From: Cyanobacteriota bacterium
Lineage (GTDB): Bacteria; Cyanobacteriota; Cyanobacteriia; Phormidesmidales; Phormidesmidaceae
NCBI GenBank assembly: GCA_027483425.1
Contig: JAIXUR010000246.1
Span: forward strand, 1 to 7,451
Length of the DNA stretch: 7,451 bases
Direction: 5' to 3'
Below are positions 1 through 5,019 of this stretch, in pieces. Below the pieces are notes generated by a model. It was not told the origin of the DNA and did not search any database. It worked only from the letters and a program-made list of their open reading frames with translations. Made by a program: the position numbers and the translations under genes. Numbering within the stretch: the stretch's first letter is position 1; every line of letters begins with the position of its first letter.

Positions 1-837
1 AGGCCAGGCACCCAAGAAGAAGTGCAGGCTGCGGCTGTTGTTGAAGCTGGCGTATTGGAGGATCAACCGACCGAAGTAGCCGTGGGCTGCAACGATGTTG
101 TAGGTCTCTTCTTCTTGGCCAAACTTGTAGCCGTAGTTCTGAGACTCGGTCTCGGTGGTTTCACGCACCAGAGACGAGGTCACCAACGAACCGTGCATGG
201 CGGAGAACAGGGAGCCACCGAACACACCAGCCACACCCAACATGTGGAAGGGGTGCATCAGAATGTTGTGCTCAGCCTGGAACACCAGCATGAAGTTGAA
301 GGTACCGGAGATACCCAAGGGCATGCCATCCGAGAAGGAGCCTTGGCCCAGGGGATAGATCAGAAACACAGCGGTGGCCGCAGAGACGGGGGCGCTGTAA
401 GCCACGCAGATCCAAGGACGCATGCCGAGGCGGTAGCTCAGTTCCCACTGACGACCCATGTAGCAGAAGACGCCGATGAGGAAGTGGAAAATAATCAGCT
501 GGTAAGGACCACCGTTGTACAGCCACTCATCGAGGGAAGCCGCTTCCCAGATGGGGTAGAAGTGCAGGCCGATGGCGTTAGAAGAAGGAACAACCGCACC
601 GGAGATGATGTTGTTGCCGTACATCAGGGAGCCAGCGACGGGCTCACGGATGCCGTCGATATCAACCGCAGGAGCAGCGATAAAGGCGATCACGAAGCAA
701 ACGGTTGCGGTTAGCAGGGTGGGGATCATCAGAACGCCGAACCAGCCCACATAGAGGCGGTTCTCGGTGCTGGTAATCCACTGACAAAACCGCTCCCATG
801 CTCCCGCATTTTCGCGGGCACGAAGGGTAGTAGTCAT
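1..837 (-). CDS. psbA: Photosystem II reaction-centre protein D1 (3'-truncated by window edge)
   Basis: D1 is the thylakoid core subunit of photosystem II that binds P680, pheophytin, plastoquinone QB and most of the oxygen-evolving Mn4CaO5 cluster. The reading frame gives 279 residues beginning MTTTLRARENAGAWERF, the usual cyanobacterial D1 start, and runs off the left edge; the family is about 360 residues, so the last ~80 (including the C-terminal Mn ligands and processing site) lie outside. Numbering matches the standard protein exactly: Tyr161 (YZ), Asp170 and Glu189 (Mn-cluster ligands), His190, His198 (P680 chlorophyll), His118 (accessory chlorophyll), His215 and His272 (non-heme iron), and Ser264 (QB/herbicide site) are all present, so it is not a 'rogue' or super-rogue D1. 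Residue 130 is Gln, the form associated in Synechococcus 7942 and Thermosynechococcus with the standard/low-light D1 copy; high-light copies carry Glu130. It is the last of four leftward genes, 132 bp past the HIT gene, with no clear Shine-Dalgarno before the ATG. Two in-frame upstream ATGs (886-888, 892-894) exist, but family conservation fixes the start at 837. Confidence 0.99.
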   Translation of the reverse strand, partial: MTTTLRARENAGAWERFCQWITSTENRLYVGWFGVLMIPTLLTATVCFVIAFIAAPAVDIDGIREPVAGSLMYGNNIISGAVVPSSNAIGLHFYPIWEAASLDEWLYNGGPYQLIIFHFLIGVFCYMGRQWELSYRLGMRPWICVAYSAPVSAATAVFLIYPLGQGSFSDGMPLGISGTFNFMLVFQAEHNILMHPFHMLGVAGVFGGSLFSAMHGSLVTSSLVRETTETESQNYGYKFGQEEETYNIVAAHGYFGRLILQYASFNNSRSLHFFLGAWP

Positions 838-860
838 AGTAAAAGTGCCAATGAATAACA

Positions 861-891
861 GGGATGATGGATGAATAAAACTACTCATCCC
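861..891 (-). promoter_or_regulatory. psbA 5'-leader with two mutually exclusive hairpins
   Basis: In the psbA transcript the sequence GGGATGA (891-885) can pair with TCATCC (874-869; 6 bp, 10-nt loop) or with TCATCCC (867-861; 7 bp, 17-nt loop). The two 3' arms are a tandem 7-nt repeat, TCATCCA-TCATCCC. If transcription starts near 889-891, the 5' arm would be the very 5' end of the mRNA, and the structure would lie about 23 nt upstream of the start codon. psbA leaders are known sites of mRNA stability and translation control; a role for this particular fold is inferred. Confidence 0.4.
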
Positions 892-896
892 CATGC

Positions 897-925
897 AGTG
901 TAAAGTTTCTCTTGGGCAGAGAAAA
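897..925 (-). promoter_or_regulatory. Candidate psbA promoter
   Basis: On the minus strand a -10-like hexamer TACACT (897-902, 4 of 6 matches to TATAAT) lies 17 bp downstream of a poor -35, TTTTCT (920-925). Transcription would then begin near 889-891 and give a leader of about 53 nt. That resembles the roughly 50-nt leaders known for cyanobacterial psbA genes, which is the main reason for choosing this position. The weak -35 makes the call tentative; an alternative lies in the AT-rich stretch 940-970. Confidence 0.35.
906..924. repeat. Perfect 6-bp inverted repeat upstream of psbA
   Basis: TTTCTC (906-911) and GAGAAA (919-924) form a perfect inverted repeat around a 7-base centre. It overlaps the candidate psbA -35 and spacer, so it could be an operator. 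It might also be a weak 3' hairpin for the HIT transcript, although there is no proper T-run after it on the minus strand. Confidence 0.35.
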
Positions 926-969
926 TCGCGAGCAAAGAAAGTTTATTTCGTTGTACAAAAGTAAATAGA

Positions 970-1317
970 TTAGCCCGGTGGCCAGCCCAGGCTGCGGCCC
1001 CCCAGCAGGTGCAGGTGCAGGTGGTAAACCGTCTGGCCGCCGTCATGGCCGGTATTGATGACCACCCGATAGCCTTTCTCCGCGAGGCCAGCTTGATCGG
1101 CAATCTCCTTAACAGTTAGCAATAAATGCCCCAAGAGTTCTTTGTCGTTGGGGGTGGCGTCAGAGAGTTTGGGAATTGGCTGCTTAGGAATCACCAGAAT
1201 GTGGGTCGGGGCCTGGGGGTTAACGTCGGTGAAGGCCAGACACAGATCATCCTCATAGACCACGTTAGCCGGAATCTCTTTGCGGATAATTTTGCCAAAG
1301 ATGGTGTCGCCACTCAT
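970..1317 (-). CDS. HIT-family (HINT-type) nucleotide-binding hydrolase
   Basis: This 115-residue cytosolic protein is a complete member of the histidine-triad superfamily, HINT branch. Family members hydrolyse nucleoside phosphoramidates such as AMP-lysine and aminoacyl adenylates; the physiological role in cyanobacteria is not established. The N-terminus TIFGKIIRKEIPANVVYED is the usual HINT opening, followed by a central THILVIPK strand (residues 38-45) and NTG at 88-90. The signature H-x-H-x-H-x-x is HLHLHLL at 99-105; by family analogy the middle His101 is the nucleophile. The C-terminus GGRSLGWPPG is typical of bacterial HINT proteins, and the length is normal for the family. The ATG at 1317 starts a family-standard N-terminus (MSGDTIF), though no good Shine-Dalgarno precedes it. 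The gene sits 135 bp after the oxygenase gene on the same strand. It is probably a housekeeping gene whose neighbours are not informative. Confidence 0.96.
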   Translation of the reverse strand: MSGDTIFGKIIRKEIPANVVYEDDLCLAFTDVNPQAPTHILVIPKQPIPKLSDATPNDKELLGHLLLTVKEIADQAGLAEKGYRVVINTGHDGGQTVYHLHLHLLGGRSLGWPPG

Positions 1318-1418
1318 GGGAAAACTTGCCCTATAAAGACGTTGCTATTGTCCCATTAATCGCCGGGGTACTGGGCTAAGCGCGATCGCAAAAGATGGCT
1401 GGGAAAGTGGGTGCCCCC

Positions 1419-1438
1419 CGCAGGGCGTAGAGCCTGCG
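1419..1438. repeat. GC-rich hairpin between oxygenase and HIT genes
   Basis: CGCAGG (1419-1424) pairs with CCTGCG (1433-1438); with one bulged G the stem extends by GC/GC around the loop GTAGA. It lies 15 bp beyond the oxygenase stop on the minus strand. No T-run follows, so it is not a classical intrinsic terminator, but it could slow RNA decay from the 3' end or limit read-through. A second imperfect hairpin (GCGGAGGA around 1443-1450 with TCCTCGC around 1462-1468) straddles the stop codon. Confidence 0.3.
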
Positions 1439-1452
1439 CTCTGGCGGAGGAA

Positions 1453-2967
1453 TCAAAATACTCCTCGCACCGGATCTGAAGGCCCATCATCGGGGCCACC
1501 ATCAGGGCCAAAATAGCGGGGGACAAAGCTGCCGTGCAGGCCGTAGGGCACATGGTGGGGCAGCTTGAGCCGAGCCACAGGGCCAGCGGTAATGTCTTTA
1601 CCCTCTAAAATCACCAGGTCAGAGCAGCGGCGCTCGGCATTGTACATCAGCACCAGCACCCAGCCATCGTCCTCGCCTTGGCCCTGGGGGCGGGGCACAA
1701 ACAGAGGCTCGCCCATGAACCCGCGCGGGGCTGCGCTCCACAGGTCGGTGTTGCCGGTGTGGGTGTCGAGCTTGAGGAGGGCCTGGAGGGGAGCATTGCC
1801 CTCGGGGGCGTGGGCGGTGCCAATAAAGAGATGACGGTAGGGTCGCCCCACCACGTTAGGGTGCAGGGTGGGAAACTCGACGCAGCGGGTGAGCAGCTTG
1901 GTGATCGCGGCTGTGCCTGCGTCGATATCGAGACTAAAGCGCCACAGCTGCCCGGCGGGAACACGGTCGAAGTCCACCTCGCGAAAATCGCGGCTGCCCT
2001 CCAGGGAGGGGAAGCTGTCGTAGCAGATCGAGTCGACTACCACATGACCGTCTTGCTCAAAGGCATTGGCGTGGTGAAACACAAAGCAGGGGTCGGTCTC
2101 GATCACCTGCATGGGGTCGCCATTGCGGGGAATGATCAGAATTTTGGTGGGCTGCTTGGGGTCATAGCGAATGCATTCTGCGGCCCCCTTGAACCCCAGC
2201 AAAAAAGGCAGTGGCCCAAAGCTGACTGGATTTTGGAAAAAGATGGCGTAGTTGGGGGTGAGGGCAAAGTCGTGGATAAAGGCAAAGCCAGGAATGGTGT
2301 GGCTGTGCTGACTGAGGGCATTGCCCTGGAGATCTAGCTCGTAGAGGGTGATGGTGCTAGAAAGTCCAGCTTTAACCGAGAAGCCGACTAGCCGCTGCTC
2401 GCCGTGGTGTCCGGGGTCGATGCGAGGGTGGGCGGTGAAGGATCCGCCAGGAGTAATCAGCCCATTCAGGTAGTCCAGGCCGAGGGTCTCTAGGGTAGAC
2501 GGATCGAGGCGGTGGGGTTCGGCGGCCTCCCACAGGGCCAGCAGTTTATCGGCCCAGTAGACAATGTGGGTGTTGGCAATATTCTTGAGTTTGAGGTCAA
2601 ACAGGTTGGCTAAGGGGCCGCCGGGCTTTTGGGTGCCAAAGACGCCGCGATAGAGGGGCTTTTGGGCCTGCTGCTCGGCCACATAGCCCGCTGTACGCAC
2701 AAAGCGATTGCGAAAGTAGGCCTGCCCATCCCGCAGGGCGATGCTGCTGATCATGCCGTCGCCATCAAAGGGGTGCTTGACAGGGTGACCGTGGGTATCG
2801 AGTAGGCCGGGGCCATTGCGAAACAGGGTGCCTTCCAGCTCTGGGGGGATGCTGCCCTCCAGGTCGGTGACCCAGTAGCTGTGCTCGTTGGGCTGGGAGC
2901 GAAAACCGCTGCTCCAGTCATCTCGGGAGTAGGTGGCGGCGGTGGGACGGGGTTGAGTGGCAGTCAT
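1453..2967 (-). CDS. Carotenoid cleavage oxygenase (apocarotenoid 15,15'-oxygenase-like)
   Basis: This 504-residue protein belongs to the RPE65/carotenoid oxygenase family: non-heme Fe(II) enzymes with a seven-bladed beta-propeller that cleave conjugated double bonds with O2. The closest known type is cyanobacterial apocarotenal oxygenase (Synechocystis Diox1/ACO, about 490 residues), which makes retinal from beta-apocarotenals. The four iron-ligand histidines are in their motifs: His180 (FTAHPRID), His232 (FIHDFALT), His298 (FHHANAFE) and His478 (YGLHGSF). The second-sphere glutamates correspond to LWEAAEP (near 147), CVEFP (near 364) and GFMGEP (near 420). The N-terminal region (YWVTDLEGSIPPELEGTLFRNGPG, cited here as residues 31-54) and HPFDGDG (65-71) are family blocks. 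I chose the ATG at 2967 because the family starts shortly before the RDDWSSGF block. The frame is open back to a TTG at 3027 that overlaps the transporter stop, which would add 20 residues. There is no clear ribosome site at either start. It probably shares a transcript with the transporter gene upstream. Confidence 0.95.
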   Translation of the reverse strand: MTATQPRPTAATYSRDDWSSGFRSQPNEHSYWVTDLEGSIPPELEGTLFRNGPGLLDTHGHPVKHPFDGDGMISSIALRDGQAYFRNRFVRTAGYVAEQQAQKPLYRGVFGTQKPGGPLANLFDLKLKNIANTHIVYWADKLLALWEAAEPHRLDPSTLETLGLDYLNGLITPGGSFTAHPRIDPGHHGEQRLVGFSVKAGLSSTITLYELDLQGNALSQHSHTIPGFAFIHDFALTPNYAIFFQNPVSFGPLPFLLGFKGAAECIRYDPKQPTKILIIPRNGDPMQVIETDPCFVFHHANAFEQDGHVVVDSICYDSFPSLEGSRDFREVDFDRVPAGQLWRFSLDIDAGTAAITKLLTRCVEFPTLHPNVVGRPYRHLFIGTAHAPEGNAPLQALLKLDTHTGNTDLWSAAPRGFMGEPLFVPRPQGQGEDDGWVLVLMYNAERRCSDLVILEGKDITAGPVARLKLPHHVPYGLHGSFVPRYFGPDGGPDDGPSDPVRGVF

Positions 2968-3023
2968 GGTAGTGGGGTGCGGGTGGGTGCCCGGTGGCGT
3001 GAGCCCCCGGATTTGGGCAAAAA

Positions 3024-4445
3024 TCAATCGAGGTCGCCGACGGGGACGGGATGTTCGGTGATAGTGGGGGCGAAGAGCGTCGTGGATACCGTCGCCATTT
3101 CGGCGGGGGGCAGCGGCGCTGATTCGTAGTCTTCAGCCCCCTGGGAGGAGGAGGTGGGCAGCAAAAACAGCAGGGGTAGGGGCAACAGGGTAGTGAGGTT
3201 GGTAATCAGCACCAGCTGCCACAGATGGTCAAAGTTGGTTTCGGTGACGCCGAGCCACTGGGTCAGCACCGCCCCCATTTCGTGGGAGAGCAGCCCGGCC
3301 AGATTGACGACCGACATCAGCAGGGCAAACAGGGTGGCCTCTACGCCGGGGGGGCAGAGGCGGGCCGACAGCACCAGCACCGGCATGAAGGCAATTTCGC
3401 CCATGACGGTGAGCACCAGGCTATCGCCCAGGCTAAACCACTCGTCGCCAATGCCCAGACTCCGGTTGACGTGGGTGACCAACAGCAGCATGGTCATGCC
3501 TAGCCCGCTAGAGAGCACCGTGGACCAGGCAAAAATGGTGCGAAAGGGCACGGTGCGCAAAAAACGCTGAAATACCCAAATGCCCAGCAGGGCCGCCAGG
3601 CTAGTCACCAGCCGCACCCGACCCAAAAACTCGGGCTGAAAGCCCAGATCGTTGGTGGTAAAGAAAAAGAAGGCGGCATCGGCGGTGGGGGTGGCCTGCC
3701 AAAGAAAGAGAAATAGCGCTGGCATCCAGATCGCCCGCTGGCGAAGGGCTTGCCAAAGCTGCTTGACCTGGGTATTGACGACCACCCAGCTGGGGGACTC
3801 GATCGGGTCTTCGGCAATGAGCACCGCCACTAGGGACACAATCAGTGGAAAGGTGGCGGTAATGCCGAATATGGTACGGGTGCTGACGTGCTGTAGCAGC
3901 GCCCCGCCCAGGTAGGCGGTGAGAACGCCGCCCACCGCCGAGGTGCCCCAGGCCAAGGATTGCAGCGTGCCAGCGTTGCCCAAGGACTCGCCCCTGGCCC
4001 GCTCGACCACCAACGAATCGACAATCACATCGCTGACGGCTACGGAGAGGGAGCTGAGGGTAATGGCGGCGATCGCCCCCCAACTCGACTGCACCACCGT
4101 CGCCAGGGCCAGCCAGGCCCCGGCCCCCAGCAGGCCCGAAAGAATGAGATAGGGCCGCCGCCGGTAGCCAAAAATTGGCAACCCATCGGACAGCAGACCA
4201 AACAGGGGCTTGATCGTCCAGGGCAGCGTCGCAATACCCGTGAAGGCCGCCACCGCCGCTGGGGTGAGGCCCAGGTCATCCTTCAAAAAAAAGCTGACCG
4301 CCAGCCGCGCCAGGCCCAAAATGCCCTGGACAAAGTACACCAGCAAAATGGCCGCGAGTTCTGAGGTCAGGGGCTGGCCAAGCAGAATCCGAGTCTCGAC
4401 AAAACCTTTGATGCCGCTGGAGGAGGAGGGGGAAGAAACCGTCAT
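3024..4445 (-). CDS. Folate/biopterin transporter (FBT/BT1) family, major facilitator superfamily
   Basis: This is a 473-residue integral membrane protein with about 12 hydrophobic helices (roughly 27-46, 62-82, 98-118, 122-146, 163-183, 191-211, 240-262, 276-296, 302-324, 341-362, 367-393, 408-430). Family blocks are visible: KPLFGLLSDGLPIFGYRRRP (79-98, the helix 2-3 loop with the Arg triplet), SDVIVDSLVVERAR (138-151) and PPGVEATLFALLMSVVNLAG (365-384). These match the BT1 family (TC 2.A.71), whose cyanobacterial member Slr0642 and plastid relatives transport folates; Leishmania relatives carry biopterin and folate. Substrate cannot be read from sequence here. The ATG at 4445 gives a short Ser-rich cytoplasmic N-terminus; the C-terminal ~40 residues after helix 12 are Ser/Pro-rich and look disordered. 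The stop (TGA 3024-3026) overlaps an alternative TTG start of the oxygenase, and 56 bp separate it from the preferred oxygenase ATG, so the two genes are probably one operon. Confidence 0.93.
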   Translation of the reverse strand: MTVSSPSSSSGIKGFVETRILLGQPLTSELAAILLVYFVQGILGLARLAVSFFLKDDLGLTPAAVAAFTGIATLPWTIKPLFGLLSDGLPIFGYRRRPYLILSGLLGAGAWLALATVVQSSWGAIAAITLSSLSVAVSDVIVDSLVVERARGESLGNAGTLQSLAWGTSAVGGVLTAYLGGALLQHVSTRTIFGITATFPLIVSLVAVLIAEDPIESPSWVVVNTQVKQLWQALRQRAIWMPALFLFLWQATPTADAAFFFFTTNDLGFQPEFLGRVRLVTSLAALLGIWVFQRFLRTVPFRTIFAWSTVLSSGLGMTMLLLVTHVNRSLGIGDEWFSLGDSLVLTVMGEIAFMPVLVLSARLCPPGVEATLFALLMSVVNLAGLLSHEMGAVLTQWLGVTETNFDHLWQLVLITNLTTLLPLPLLFLLPTSSSQGAEDYESAPLPPAEMATVSTTLFAPTITEHPVPVGDLD

Positions 4446-4526
4446 GCCGTAGTGTATTGCCTCGTGGCGTCTTGCGGGGGCCGTTGCCTGGGGGAGTAGG
4501 TGTCCTGGAGAAGTGCCCTGGGAATT

Positions 4527-4542
4527 TGTTAAGAAATGTCAA
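4527..4542 (-). promoter_or_regulatory. HLR1-like (RpaB-type) direct repeat overlapping a -35 TTGACA
   Basis: On the minus strand TTGACA (4542-4537), TT, TC, TTAACA (4532-4527) is followed by AA. The known RpaB-binding HLR1 element is two (G/T)TTACA hexamers separated by 4 bp with A/T-rich flanks; here spacing and flanks fit and each hexamer has one mismatch, both at the third base. TTGACA is also a perfect -35 consensus, about 90 bp upstream of the transporter ATG. However, the hexamer 17 bp downstream (AGGGCA) is not a good -10, so promoter assignment is uncertain. Confidence 0.4.
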
Positions 4543-4635
4543 TGGCTTTCCCATCATAACCCGCTGGCTGAGGAAGGGAAGGGCTAGGGCTTTTCCAGGG
4601 GAATTCGGATCCTGATTTCGAGATCTGAGCTAGGC

Positions 4636-4666
4636 CAGGTCGTTTACAGGTCGTTGATCAGACGTT
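4636..4666. repeat. Three tandem CAGGTCGTT repeats at 11-bp period (candidate operator)
   Basis: CAGGTCGTT occurs perfectly at 4636-4644 and again at 4647-4655; a third, degenerate copy, TCAGACGTT, follows at 4658-4666 (5 of 9 matches, including the CGTT end). The constant 11-bp phase places the repeats on one face of the helix, the arrangement used by OmpR/PhoB-type response regulators. The unit does not match the cyanobacterial Pho box (CTTAACCT type). It lies 191 bp upstream of the transporter start and about 350 bp upstream of the PstS-like gene, so its target is unclear. Confidence 0.45.
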
Positions 4667-4860
4667 CTCTGGCTTTTCAAACACCCCTGTACCCCGCTGG
4701 GTGGGGCGATGTTGCCTGGGAGGCCGGAGGGTAATGAGCAAAATTACTTAGGAGTTTGGCCCTGTTGGCATCATTTCGGAATGGGTGAAAGGGCAACTAT
4801 TTGGCAGAATCCCGCTGTTTTAAGCTGATATAGCCCCTGGGGCAGGCTGAGGTTTTGCCA

Positions 4861-4889
4861 TTGACTCCCCTGACGAATGCTGCAATAGT
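4861..4889 (+). promoter_or_regulatory. Candidate sigma70 promoter for the PstS-like/DUF4912 gene
   Basis: TTGACT (4861-4866, 5 of 6 to consensus) is followed after exactly 17 bp by AATAGT (4884-4889, 4 of 6). It is the best-spaced pair facing right in this intergenic region and would give a leader of about 125 nt before the ATG at 5020. Confidence 0.4.
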
Positions 4890-5019
4890 TGAGCGTAATT
4901 CTTGGCTACTCACCAAATCTGGGTTAATCAACGGGTTTTGCGATATAGCGCACTCCTGTTTTCCCTATGGATTTGGTATGTTTGCCTAGCCTTTAGTTCT
5001 TTGCCTCCCCCGCCAAACG

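Larger units (their letters stand above)
4446..5019. other. Divergent intergenic region between transporter and PstS-like/DUF4912 genes
   Basis: This 574-bp stretch has no convincing gene on either strand. It contains the start regions of two divergent genes, an HLR1-like repeat overlapping TTGACA, an 11-bp-period direct-repeat array and a rightward promoter candidate (each listed separately). It also holds a short inverted repeat, GTAAT/ATTAC (4731-4735 and 4743-4747), and a palindrome, GCCCCTGGGGC (4833-4843). I see no tRNA, no recognised riboswitch and no terminator with a T-run. The length is generous for a simple divergent promoter, so an unannotated small RNA cannot be ruled out. Confidence 0.7.

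Noticed and set aside
22..714. Long plus-strand open frame opposite psbA
   Set aside because: It is the antisense shadow of the highly conserved D1 gene; its His/Val/Gly-rich translation resembles no known protein.
1678..2337. 219-codon plus-strand open frame opposite the oxygenase gene
   Set aside because: It lies wholly within a complete carotenoid oxygenase with all iron ligands; GC-rich codon use leaves the antisense frame open by chance.
4601..4626. EcoRI (4601-4606), BamHI (4607-4612) and BglII (4621-4626) sites close together, like a vector polylinker
   Set aside because: No other vector sequence is present and the flanks look like ordinary intergenic DNA; three hexamers can co-occur by chance.
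4731..4747. GTAAT-N7-ATTAC as an NtcA site
   Set aside because: NtcA needs GTA-N8-TAC; here the gap between GTA and TAC is 11 bases and no suitably placed -10 follows.
4833..4843. Palindrome GCCCCTGGGGC as a terminator
   Set aside because: No loop of usable size and no T-run on either side.
4967..4996. Nine-codon open frame (ATG to TAG) upstream of the fusion gene
   Set aside because: No ribosome-binding site, no recognisable leader-peptide pattern and no adjacent attenuator structure.
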